Source of the DNA: Piliocolobus tephrosceles | Lineage: Eukaryota > Chordata > Mammalia > Primates > Cercopithecidae | DNA: 64,000 nt | NCBI RefSeq assembly: GCF_002776525.5 | Contig: NC_045437.1 | Coordinates: forward strand, 139,687,639-139,751,638 | Reading direction: 5' to 3' | In this document: positions 24,261 through 34,269 of the stretch, one piece after another | Layout: every line of letters begins with the position of its first letter | Numbering within the stretch: position 1 is the first letter of the stretch | Translations under genes and position numbers: made by a program | Notes under the pieces: model-generated | Told to the model about the DNA's origin: nothing | The model's database searches: none | The model's input: only the letters and a program-made list of their open reading frames with translations

Positions 24261-24409
24261 AAGCAAGCACACGCATCGTTCAGGGCCCTCTTGTATGCTG
24301 TGGAACGGAGGGACCAAGTTCGAACTTGCAGTAAAGATCCTTGCCGCTTGGCTTTGACTCTGGACTCTGGTGGTCTTCTTTGGGGAGTAAACGGTCTGGG
24401 CATAACATT

Positions 24410-24427
24410 TGGGGGCTCGTCCGGGAT
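24410..24427 (+). other. Primer binding site, tRNA-Pro
   Basis: TGGGGGCTCGTCCGGGAT lies 2 bases after the 5' LTR. It is the 18-base complement of the 3' end of tRNA-Pro, the primer typical of many gammaretroviruses. Confidence 0.93.
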
Positions 24428-24774
24428 TCCCCAAGCCCACCAGACCCCTGGTCAACGGATCTACCAGGAGCTGCGGATAGGTGAGCCGGCTCGTCTCTGT
24501 TTGTCTGTCTGTGTCTGTTCTGAACCTGTATCTGTGACTCGCGAGGTCTGAAACTGAAGCTGACACAGTCCTAGCGGACGCACTATAGGACGGCCAGCGG
24601 AGACTGGTGGGAGACGTCCTCTGGCTCTCGCCTGATTTAGATTTCTATCTGAACTGATTCTGACCCGGGCTTCCGGAGCGCGCTTGCGACTAGATATTAT
24701 TGATACTCCAGTTTTCCTTTGCAGGAATTCTAACCCATATTCTTTTGCAGGAAGAGACTACAAACTATTACAGA
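24428..24774 (+). other. Retroviral leader with candidate splice donor
   Basis: A 347-bp leader between primer site and gag, the region where packaging signals lie in this family. GATAG|GTGAGC at 24480/24481 is a strong candidate donor for the spliced env message. A fitting acceptor may be the pyrimidine tract ending CTACAAG at 29577 in pol. Both are inferences from sequence. Confidence 0.55.
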
Positions 24775-26314
24775 ATGGGTAATACCCAGAGCACAGCCCT
24801 ATCTCTCCTTATAAATAATTTCAAGGATGTTAGGGCAAGGGGCCATGATCTTAGTGTGGAAATCAGGAGGGGAAAGCTAATTACTCTGTGCCACTCCGAA
24901 TGGCCCGCCTTTAATGTAGGGTGGCCACCCGAAGGGACATTCTGTCTTCCTGTCATCACTAGAGTAAAGTCCAAGGTTTTCCTACCTGGGCATGCTGGCC
25001 ACCTGGATCAAATCCCATATATCCTCATATGGCAGGACCTTTTGAGAACCCGCCCCCTTGGCTGTCCCCTTTCCTACTAGCCCCTGAACCCTGTAAGGCA
25101 CTGGTTGCTCGGCCGCTAAAATCCAAGCAACCGACTGCCCCCCCCGTCCTGTTTTACCTGATAGCGGGCACCCACTGTCCACAGAACCCGCTCCATACCC
25201 CTCCGGGCCCCAGGCCCCAGCCCTCCAGGCTGAGCCGCAGGAAGAAGCAGGCGGACAGGAGGCGGCCGGTGCACCTGAGCCCGCTGAAAGTGAAAGTAAC
25301 TCTGTAGGGCTGGTGGGGTGGACGCGAGGGCGCACTTTGCGGGTTAGCCCCCCCCAGCCGCCTGACTCCACAGTGGCTCTACCCCTTTGGGAAATAGGAC
25401 CCCCAGATGACATGGGAATCCCCAGGCTCCAGTACTGGCCATTCTCCACCAGTGATCTGTATAACTGGAAGACTCAGAGTGCCTGGTTTTCAGACAACCC
25501 CAAAGATTTAATGGCTTTACTGGATAGTGTCATGTTCACCCACCAGCCCACTTGGGATGATTGTCAGCAGCTCCTCCGAATCTTGTTCACAACGGAGGAG
25601 CGAGAGAGAATACAGGTAGAAGCTAGAAAGCTGGTCCCGGGGGACGACGGTCAACCGACTGCCAACCCTGACCTCATAAACGCGGCTTTTCCTCTGACCA
25701 GACCGGCGTGGGACTACAACAGGGCAGAAGGTAGGGGACGGCTACACCTTTATCGCCAGACTCTAATGGCGGGTCTCCGGGCAGCTGCTCGCAAGCCCAC
25801 TAATTTGGCTAAAGTATACTCTGTTCTGCAGGGAAAGACAGAAAGCCCAGCTACCTACTTAGAAAGATTAATGGAAGCTTTTAGACAGTACACCCCCATA
25901 GACCCAGAGGCTCCAGGAAGTCAGGCAGCTGTTGTAATGTCTTTTGTAAATCAGGTGGCTCCAGACATTAAAAAGAAACTCCAGAAATTACAAGACTTAG
26001 AGGGAAAACAGATTCAGGACCTTCTTCAGATAGTCCAGTGAGTTTACAATGATAGAGATACTCCAGAGGAAAAGCAATTTAAGGCCACTGAAAAAATGAC
26101 CAAGGTCCTGGCAGCAGTAGTACAGAAAGAGCATCTACAGCCAGAGAACACCCAACCTAAGCGGTCCCCCAGACATGATAATCTGAGCAAAGACCAATGT
26201 GCCTACCGTAAGGAGGCTGGCCACTGGGTAAAAGATTGCCCCAAAAAGAAACAACACAGAGGACAGGGACCCCCTAGGTCTACACCCGTACTAGTCACTC
26301 AAGACGAAGACTAG
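24775..26314 (+). pseudogene. gag: gag, broken by two frameshifts and one stop
   Basis: Starts MGNTQS, whose Gly2 and Ser6 suit N-myristoylation of matrix. The frame slips once between about 25025 and 25080 (late matrix). It slips again near an eight-C run at 25138-25145 (proline-rich p12-like region). A long capsid frame then runs to a TGA at 26039-26041, probably a decayed CGA. Capsid contains the major homology region (QGKTESPATYLERLMEAF). Nucleocapsid has one zinc knuckle, but its second cysteine is arginine (CAYRKEAGHWVKDC). The terminal TAG (26312-26314) is followed in frame by pol. Confidence 0.92.
26312..26314 (+). other. Gag-pol amber codon, readthrough type
   Basis: GAC TAG GGA joins gag and pol in the same frame. 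Gammaretroviruses make Gag-Pol by suppressing an amber codon in this context, helped by a downstream pseudoknot. The pseudoknot was not folded here. In this copy the flanking frames are broken, so the site is a relic. Confidence 0.75.
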
Positions 26315-29300
26315 GGAAGATGGGGTTCGGACCCCCTCCTCAAACCTAGGGTAACTTTGCAAGTGGAGGGGTCCCCAGTTCAGTTCTTGGTCGATACGGG
26401 AGCACAGCACTCGGTCCTAGTTAAAACTAATGGAAAATTATCCTCCAAGTCCTCGTGGATATAAGGGGCCACAGGGATTAAGAAATACCCCTGGACGACA
26501 CAAAGAACAGTAAACTTCAGAGCCAGAAATGTAACCCATTCTTTCCTGGTCATCCCTGAGAGCCCCTGTCCCCTATTAGGGAGAGACCTGCTAACTAAAA
26601 TGGGAGCACAGATCCATTTCCTCCCTGAGGGGCCCGTCGTGACCAACTCCCAAAATCAGCCCATGTCCGTCCTGACTATAACCCTAGAAGATGAGTACCG
26701 GCTCCACCAGGAGCGAGCGGCCCCTGACCAGGACATAGCAACCTGGCTCCAGCAATATCCAGGAGCTTGGGCGGAAACGGGGAGCTTAGGACTAGCAAAA
26801 CACCGTCCTGCCTTGTTTGTTGAACTCAAGCCTGGGACAGACCCCATTTGGGTACGCCAATACCCGATGCCCCTAGAGGCCAAAGAAGGGATTGCACCAC
26901 ATATTCGCCAGCTCCTCGACCAAGGGGTCCTTCGCCCATGTCACTCGCCCTGGAATACTCCGTTGTTGCCGGTACGGAAACCTAATAGCGGAGAGTACAG
27001 ACCTGTACAAGACTTGAGAGAAGTCAATAAGAGGGTTATGGACATACATCCAACTGTGCCTAACCCGTACACCCTCCTGAGTACCCTAAACCCTAAACAT
27101 CAATAGTACACTGTTTTAGATTTGAAAGATGCTTTCTTCAGTTTGCCTTTAGTCCCTCAGAGCCAAAAGCTCTTCGCCTTCGAGTGGACTGACCCTGAGA
27201 GGGGCATAAGTGGCCAACTAACATGGACCAGACTGCCGCAGGGATTCAAAAACTCTCCTACCCTGTTCGATGAGGCCCTCCATGAAGACCTGGGTGAGTA
27301 CCGGTGCAAACACCCTGAAATAACCTTACTACAGTATGTTGATGACCTCCTGATTGTGGCCGAGACCCAAGAAGCTTGTATCCAAGGGACCAAGGGTCTC
27401 TTACAAGCTCTAGGGGATCTGGGCTACCGAGCCTCGGCAAAAAAAGCTCAAATCTGTAAACCAGAAGTAACATATCTGGGGTACCTGCTAAGAGGAGGGC
27501 AACACTGGTTAACAGACGCCGGAAGCAGACTGTTCTGCAGATCCCCAGGCCACAATCCACCCGACAAGTAAGGGAATTCCTGGGATTGGCGGGATTTTGC
27601 AGACTATGGATCCCTGGGTTCGCAGAGCTGGCTAAACCCTTGTATCAGGCAACACGGGGACAACAGCCATTTAATTGGACAGAAGAAGCCGAGTTGGCTT
27701 CCCAACAGATCAAAACTGCCCTACTCTCTGCGCCCGCCCTGGGACTACCTGATGTCACCAAGCCCTTCCACTTATACGTGGACGAGAGCAAGGGTGTCGC
27801 CAAGGCGGTGCTAACTCAGAACTTAGGCCCCTGGCGGAGGCCAGTTGCCTACCTGTCAAAGAAATTAGACCCAGTGGCTACTGGGTGGCCCCCTTGTCTC
27901 TGAATGATTGCAGCCACGGCCCTGATGGTACAAGATGCTGATAAACTTGTCATGGGTCAAGAATTACGGGTCGTTACCCCACATGCCATCGAGGGTGTAC
28001 TCAAACAGCCACCTGATCGATGGATAAGTAACTCCCGGCTCACCCACTACCAAGGGCTACTACTAAACCCCCTCAGGATAACTTTCCTGCCCCCAACAAC
28101 CTTAAACCCTGCCTCGCTGCTGCCCAACCCGGACCTGAACGCCCCGCTCCATGACTGCACCGAGATACTAGCTCAGGTACACAGAATTCGAGAAGACCTG
28201 CAGGACCGCCCACTTCCTGATGCTGACCTCGTTTGGTTCACCGATGGGAGCAGCTTCATATACCAAGGCCAGAGGTATGCTGGAGCAGCAGTGACTTCAG
28301 AGACTGAGGTAATCTGGTCGGAACCCCTGCCCCCGGGGACGTCGGCCCAGAAGGCTGAACTGATAGCACTCACCCAAGCTCTCACCTTAGGGGCAGGAAA
28401 GAAACTGACAGTATACACAGACAGCCGATATGCTTTTGCTACGGCGCATATACATGGGGCCATTTACAGGGAGCGAGGGTTACTAACAGCTGAAGGAAAA
28501 GAGGTAAAAAACAAGAAAGAGATCCTAGCCCTGTTAACAGCCCTATGGAGACCGGAAAAACTGGCTATTGTACATTGCCCAGGCATCAGAAACCAATCAC
28601 TCTGACTGCTCAAGGCAACTCTCTGGCAGACCAAACCACAAGGAGTATGGCAAAGGCTCCCAGCCAACTCCTTGCACTCCAGCTCCCTGATCCGGGCCCC
28701 CGGGACTTGCCATATCTCCCTGATTATTCAGAAGAAGATCTCCAGTGGATCGACAAACTTCCCCTGAAACAGATCCAGAATGGGTGGTGGACTGATACTA
28801 ATGACCAAACTATCCTACCGGAAAAATTAGGACAACAAGTGTTAGAACACATCCACCGAACCACCCACCTGGGTGCCCAGCGGATGATAGACCTGATCAG
28901 ACGCTCCAAGCTCAAGATCAGACATATAGCCGAGACGGCCAGCAGCATCGTGACAAGTTGCAAAGTCTGCCAGCTTAACAATGCCTATCCCCAACCCCAG
29001 GCTGCAACGGGAACAAGGCTCAGGGGAACCAGGCCCGGTATCTACTGGGAAGTAGATTTTACTGAGATAAAGCCAGGAAAATATGGGTATCGGTACTTAC
29101 TTGTCTTTGTAGATACTTTCTCAGGGTGGACTGAAGCATTCCCAACCAAAAGAGAAACCGCTCAGGTTGTGGCAAAGAAAATTCTGGAAGACATCCTCCC
29201 CAGGTATGGCTTCCCCGTCCAGATAGGGTCAGATAATGGGCCAGCCTTCGTTGCTAAGGTGAGTCAGGATTTGGCTTCCCTCCTTGGGGCAAATTGGAAA

Positions 29301-29951
29301 CTACATTGCGCTTACAGGCCCCAAAGTTCAGGACAGGTAGAAGGGATGAATTGGACCTTAAAAGAGACCTTAACTAAGTTGACTATGGAGACTGGCGCTA
29401 ATTGGGTGGTCCTCCTCCCCTATGCTCTGTTCCGGGCCCGTAATACCCCTTACAGACTGGGCCTTACCCCTTATGAAATCATGTATGGCAGACCCCCACC
29501 CCTGGTTCCTAGCCTAAAAGATGATCTGCTCAAATCTGAAACAGAAAATGTCTCTGAACTCTTATTTTCCCTACAAGCCTTACAGAAAGTTCATCAGGAA
29601 ATCTGGCCCAAGCTGAAGGAACTATATGAAACCGGTCCCCCACCAACACCCCATCCGTACCAGCCGGGAGACTGGGTCCTGGTTAAGCGACACCGACAAG
29701 AAACCCTAGAACCCAGGTGGAAGGGACCACTCCAGGTACTCCTAACCACACCCACCACCCTGAAGGTAGAAGGCATCGCGTCGTGGATCCACTACACCCA
29801 CGTCAAACCAGTGGACCCGACCTCTGACCTTCTTGGGCCAATCACGGCAGCAACTGAAGCACCGGCCACGTGGACTGTGGACAGTCCTAAGAACAACCCC
29901 TTAAAACTCACCCTGCGCCGGCAGCATAGCTCACTGCAAACATGCAGCTAG
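26315..29951 (+). pseudogene. pol: pol: protease, RT, RNase H broken; integrase open
   Basis: Protease has its active site LVDTGAQHS (DTG from 26393) but a TAA stop at 26462-26464. RT has its catalytic YVDD at 27335-27346, a TAG at 27104-27106 (decayed Trp) and a frameshift near 27520. A TGA stands at 27901-27903. RNase H shows TDGSS, AELIAL and YTDSRYA, then a frameshift near 28580 that looks like one lost base. From about 28584 to 29951 the frame is open. Integrase has its HHCC zinc site and a D, D-35-E triad (codons at 29055, 29232, 29340). An odd G and W follow the catalytic Glu (VEGMNW). The end overlaps the env start by 10 bp. Confidence 0.92.
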
Positions 29952-31624
29952 GTAGTCTAACCCTAACGTTAGTTGCCCTAGTGGCCGCTGGGGCAAACAC
30001 AAAACCAGCTCCTAATCCCTTTGTCAGGAGATTCTGGCTTTATGAAAACCGAACCCACCCTGGGCAACCTCATAACCCTGGGAAATTATTGGCCAGTGCT
30101 GATTGCCCCTCCTCAGGGTGCAATGACCCAATTTTGCTAAATTTTACTGGTTTTCAGATAGCCAAACCAATGGCGCCAATAATATGTTTTGAGTTTGATC
30201 AGACTGAATACAATTGTAAACACTATTGGTGGCACCAAAACGCAGGCTGCCCCTATGGCTACTGCAACATGCACAAACCTCGGGTGTGGAGGCCAGACAC
30301 AGAAGGCTGGAGGCCAGGATCCGAGAACTGGAATTTCGGGCAAGGCACCCAAGACACAGGTAAAATGTATACCTGGATAGTCAAGGACCCTTGGAACTCC
30401 CACTGGACCACGCCTCAACATGGGGCTGTATACTATTCCTCTTCCTCCACGTGGCCTAGCAGTCACCTCTATCTGTGGCGTGGCCTAATTCAGGTACGGC
30501 CCCTGGTCCATGGGGGTATCCAACAACAGGAAAACAGACTAACACAAGATTTACGTCCTTTCTCCTGGTTAGAATTATTACAAGAAGGATTAGAACTTGC
30601 TAATCTTACAGGACTTCACAGCTTGTCTGGCTGCTTTCTGTGTGCCACCCTAGGGCGTCCACCACTAACCGCTGTCCCTCTGCCATGGGAATCCTCTACC
30701 CAAACTAACAACCTTCAGAATCTCTCGAATGCCCCTATTCCTAATGTGCCACTGTACCTGAACCCCAGTCAGGAGAAGTTTCCCTACTGTTTTTCAGGCA
30801 CTAACTCCAGCCTCTCCAACATCACTGTAACACCCCCTAATACCACCCTAAGGGCTCCGCCGGGCATATTCTTTTGGTGTAATGGAACATTATCTAAGAA
30901 CTTATCTGGTCCCTCTGTTACCAACCTGCTGTGTCTTCCTGTCACATTAGTTCCCCGGTTAACTCTACTAACTGCTGGCGAGTTCCTGGGGTACACCGGT
31001 AACTGGACTAGTACTGCTATTCACCCAGCCCCTAGACCGAGACCTGCACGAGCCATATTTCTCCCCCTCATTGCGGGAATCTCCCTCACCTCATCCCTCA
31101 TTGCGGCCGGACTGGCAGGGGGAGCCCTAGGTCACACCCTCATAGAAAGCAACAAGTTGTACCAACAATTTGCTGTTGCTATGGAGGAGTCGGCTGAGTC
31201 CCTTGCCTCCCTTCAGCGACAGCTCACATCCCTAGCTCAGGTGACCTTGCAGAACCGGAGGGCCCTAGACCTACTCACTGCTGAAAAAGGTGGTACATGT
31301 ATGTTCCTGAAGGAAGACTGTTGTTTCTACATAAATGAATCAGGGCTTGTAGAGAACCAGGTCCAACACTTATACAAGTTAAGCATAGAAATGAAAAAAC
31401 AGCAGTTTGCCTCAGCTGCAAACCAATGGTGGAATTCCTCTATGTTTTCTCTGTTAGCCCCCTTCCTTGGACCCCTGCTAAGTCTACTATTTCTGTTTAC
31501 CGTAGGACCTTGTGTTATTAACAGAATTTTGCAGTTTATCAGGGAAAGGTTTGACACCATACAGCTCATGGTCCTCAGAGCCCAATACCAACCTGTAAAC
31601 ACTGAAACAGAATCAGACTTATAA
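29942..31624 (+). CDS. env: Open retroviral env, 560 codons
   Basis: Uninterrupted from ATG to TAA, overlapping the pol end as in gammaretroviruses. Residues 1-21 look like a signal peptide. The surface subunit has ten N-glycosylation sequons and a CFLC (CXXC) motif at 231-234. A furin-type RPAR (367-370) precedes a hydrophobic fusion peptide from 371. The transmembrane subunit has the conserved immunosuppressive-domain segment (436-452), CX6CC (453, 460, 461), sequons at 465 and 498, a membrane span at about 501-523 and a 37-residue tail. CXXC plus CX6CC indicates disulphide-linked subunits. The length is close to full for this class. I do not see the receptor-binding signature of the RD114/type D interference group. 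Whether it is expressed or functional is unknown. Confidence 0.93.
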   Translation: MQLGSLTLTLVALVAAGANTKPAPNPFVRRFWLYENRTHPGQPHNPGKLLASADCPSSGCNDPILLNFTGFQIAKPMAPIICFEFDQTEYNCKHYWWHQNAGCPYGYCNMHKPRVWRPDTEGWRPGSENWNFGQGTQDTGKMYTWIVKDPWNSHWTTPQHGAVYYSSSSTWPSSHLYLWRGLIQVRPLVHGGIQQQENRLTQDLRPFSWLELLQEGLELANLTGLHSLSGCFLCATLGRPPLTAVPLPWESSTQTNNLQNLSNAPIPNVPLYLNPSQEKFPYCFSGTNSSLSNITVTPPNTTLRAPPGIFFWCNGTLSKNLSGPSVTNLLCLPVTLVPRLTLLTAGEFLGYTGNWTSTAIHPAPRPRPARAIFLPLIAGISLTSSLIAAGLAGGALGHTLIESNKLYQQFAVAMEESAESLASLQRQLTSLAQVTLQNRRALDLLTAEKGGTCMFLKEDCCFYINESGLVENQVQHLYKLSIEMKKQQFASAANQWWNSSMFSLLAPFLGPLLSLLFLFTVGPCVINRILQFIRERFDTIQLMVLRAQYQPVNTETESDL

Positions 31625-31665
31625 GACCCAAGATTGGCTCCAGAGGTACCTGAGAAAGGGGGGAA
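31625..31665 (+). other. Polypurine tract before the 3' LTR
   Basis: AGAAAGGGGGGAA (31653-31665) ends exactly at the first base of the 3' LTR. This is the plus-strand primer position of retroviruses, and the tract is uninterrupted. Confidence 0.9.
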
Positions 31666-32125
31666 TGAAAGAGATCAGACACATTCCTCAGCCCTGGGCC
31701 CAACACAAACACATTCCTCCATATATCTCAACTTCCTGGGCCCAACACAAACATATTCCTCAACTCAGAGACAACCACATATCTCAACTTTGGAAAAACA
31801 CCACCTGGAGAGTCCCCGATAAGGTCACAACCATTTGTGGTTTTACTGAAAGCGCGGGAACCAATAGAAAAACTGCTAAATGTATAACTTAAAATGTTAA
31901 CCAATTGTAATGCTGTAACCAAAAGAATTCCCTTGTTCCTCTGTAACCTTACATATCCTGTTTACATTGAACTATAAAAAGCAAGCACACGCATCATTCG
32001 GGGCCCTCTTGTATGCTGTGGAACGGAGGGACCAAGTTCGAACTTGCAGTAAAGATCCTTGCCGCTTGGCTTTGACTCTGGACTCTGGTGGTCTTCTTTG
32101 GGGAATAAACGGTCTGGGCATAACA
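31666..32125 (+). repeat. 3' LTR (460 bp)
   Basis: Same termini and length as the 5' LTR, with ten substitutions and no indels. Five of the ten lie within the 33 bp around the TATA box and expected start. It retains AATAAA at 32104-32109. Confidence 0.95.
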
Positions 32126-32251
32126 TTTGTTTTTAAGAGACAGGGCCTTGCTATGTTGCCCATGCTGGTTGCAAACTCTTGGGCTTAAGCAATCCTCTTG
32201 TTTTGGCCTCCTAAAGTGCTGGGATTAGAGGCATGAACCACGGTGCCTGGC
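32126..32251 (-). mobile_element. Alu monomer split by the provirus
   Basis: 'tttgtttttaagagacaggg ... ggattagaggcatgaaccacggtgcctggcc' is one old Alu arm in reverse orientation. Its T-tail continues on the far side of the provirus (about 23931-23947). The provirus therefore integrated into this tail. 32126-32129 is the right TTTG duplication. Confidence 0.85.
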
Positions 32252-32737
32252 CTGTGGGGAAGTTTTAATGAGATTATGCAGGTAAAGCACTTAGCACGGT
32301 GGCATGCACAGAGTAAAGGCTAAATACACCTTACCTCTTATTGTTAGCATATCTCTTCCATAAAGCTGTGCCCAGCCTCACTGTCGAAGTGAATTTCCTG
32401 CCTTCCTGCGCTCTCCTCTCTGTTACAGTGGGCACTTGGTTACTTAGGTGTGTCTGTCCTCACACCTGATAATGACCCCCCCGAGGGGCAGGGATTGTCT
32501 TCTTTATTTCTGCATGCCTCATAGTGTCCCCAGCACAGCGCCTGGACTTGAATGTAGGCAGAATGTTGTACTGCTGTCAATTTATTCAGAAATACTGTGA
32601 AGAGAAGAGTGCCTCGTAATGAAATCAGAAGACGGCTTCACATCCAAAAAATGGGACTAATACTAATGCTACTACCTGTTCACAAGGTTGGGGTGAGCTT
32701 ATGTACGTGAGATATGGGAGAGAACTTTCTAAAGAGG
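32252..32737. other. Intergenic with MIR/L2-like words
   Basis: No gene is seen. 'ttaatgagattatgcaggta ... aaagcacttagcac' and 'cccccgaggggcagggattg' resemble old MIR/L2-type repeats. Confidence 0.45.
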
Positions 32738-32900
32738 TTTTTTTTTTTTTTTTGAGAGAGGGTTTTGCTCTGTCACCCAGGCTGGAGTGCAGTGGTGTGA
32801 TTATAGCTCTGTCTACCCTCAAACTCCTAGGCTTGAGCTGTCCTCCTGCCTCAGCCTCCCAAAGTGCTGGGATTATAGGCGTGAGCCACTGCACCCAGCC
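32738..32900 (-). mobile_element. Alu arm, minus strand
   Basis: A T-run followed by 'gagagagggttttgctctgt' and ending 'gagccactgcacccagcc'. It is one shortened Alu unit lacking part of the dimer. Confidence 0.88.
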
Positions 32901-34145
32901 TCTTTTCCTTTTTTCTAAATCTTAGCCTGTCTTCCCATGGTTGCCTGCTTCCCCCTTGTGGTTAAAATTCCAATCATGTATTAAAATCAGTCAATAGAAA
33001 TAATTTAGCTGATAGGCAGAGGTTTTTCTCAGCATTGTTTATATTACTGAAAAATCAAAAACAAACCAGGCCCCCACATAGGAGTTTGGCTAGATTATGG
33101 CACAATTACACAGGGGAATATTATTGAGCCATTTGAATATAATGAAATAGATGTCTGTGATGTACTGCTAAGCAAAAATGTATAAACTACATCCCATTGT
33201 TCTAAATATCTATACAAATGTGAAAGGATAATAAGCTAAATGTTAATAGTGTTCAAGGGAAATTCAGTTGATCTGAGTTTTTAACAATGAGCATGTATTG
33301 CTATTAAAGAAATTTAACTCCTTTAGTTTTGGGAGAACCTATCAATAAAACAAGAAACCCATTAGTTAACTGTTATGGCAGGCCCATCTGAATTGAGAGG
33401 CAGCATCGACCATCATTTATCTGCTCTCTGTGCCTGCTCTCTGTGCCTGCTCTCTGTGCCTGCTCTCCGTAGAGGGTTTTGTGTGGGGAGAAGGTGGAGT
33501 GTACAGAGAATAAAGGATCCCAGGCTGGAGTTCTAGGAGCATCTGAGAAGTGGGATGATGGGGGCTATATATTCATTGCTCTTGGCCAGGCTGATTTTCA
33601 TCCTGAATTTGACCCTTTGTCCTAGCCCCAATCAGACTCACAGCCTAGACAAAACCCTAGAACCATTACAGGCCTAACTGGAGACCTGAAGGGTAAAAAC
33701 CGGCCTCTGCCATTCACGGCTCACAGTTGAGACTGAGGAAGGACAAGAGTGTGAAGAGCACAGATGCGGTAGCTGTTGAAGATTAGGAGCACTGCTGGAG
33801 CTCACAGAAAGCACGTCTTGGGTCAGGGGGTGGGGAATGTTCTCGGAGGAGTTGACAAGTAAGTTGGATATACATTCCTTCAGTGTCTACTCAGCCTTTC
33901 TCAAAGATTTAGCAACCAAGGGTCACCTTATGGACATCCAGTGCATATAAAGACCATACATTTTAAGTTTTTAATTAATCACACCTTAAAATTTAAATGA
34001 TTAAAAGGTACTTACATATCAGTGAAAGAGGTGATGTTGTTTTCAAGCTTCAATCAGGGTGGATATATCTGTCTTAATGAAGGACAAATTACTTCCACTT
34101 CTAGTCGTTTTCTTTTCATTTATTTCCTGCTATTTTAGAAAGTCT
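32901..34145. other. Intergenic, A+T-rich
   Basis: No gene is seen. 33000-33300 has L1-3'-end-like words ('attatggcacaattacacag', 'tattattgagccatttgaat'). A small minisatellite lies at 33421-33471. Confidence 0.45.
33421..33471. repeat. Minisatellite, 13-bp unit, about four copies
   Basis: The unit TGCTCTCTGTGCC is repeated about four times in tandem, the last copy with a C variant. It is small enough to be length-polymorphic. Confidence 0.9.
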
Positions 34146-34269
34146 GAGCTCAAAACTGTAGGTCATCAGACACTGTGGAGAACAGTATGATGGTTCCTCA
34201 AAAAATTAGAATGATGTTATGATCCAGCAATCCCACTTCTAGGTATATATCCAAAATAATGAAAAGCAA
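34146..34269 (+). mobile_element. L1 3'-end fragment, left half
   Basis: 'actgtggagaacagtatgat', 'gatccagcaatcccacttct' and 'aggtatatatccaaaataat' are typical of the last part of old L1 ORF2. The element resumes after the Alu at 34575. Confidence 0.8.

Larger units (their letters stand above)
23948..24407 (+). repeat. 5' LTR (460 bp)
   Basis: Begins TGAAAGAGATCAG and ends GGGCATAACA, with terminal TG...CA. It matches the 3' LTR along its whole 460 bp with 10 mismatches and no gaps. U3 contains a direct repeat (23975-24001 and 24017-24043) and CCAAT words at about 24143 and 24183. TATAAA lies at 24255-24260, so transcription would start near 24285. AGTAAA near 24330 may serve as a poly(A) signal; the AATAAA of the 3' LTR is AGTAAA here (24386). 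Confidence 0.95.
23948..32125 (+). mobile_element. Complete gammaretrovirus-like provirus (class I ERV)
   Basis: An 8178-bp element with the order LTR, tRNA-Pro primer site, splice donor, gag, pro-pol, env, polypurine tract, LTR. The layout is a simple gammaretrovirus: amber stop between gag and pol in one frame, pol end overlapping the env start, and no accessory genes. Gag and most of pol are broken, while integrase and env are open. It lies inside the T-tail of an older Alu monomer. I place it near the monkey and ape gammaretroviral ERVs (PcEV, BaEV or PtERV1 type) by overall organisation. Which of these it is cannot be decided without alignment. Confidence 0.95.
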
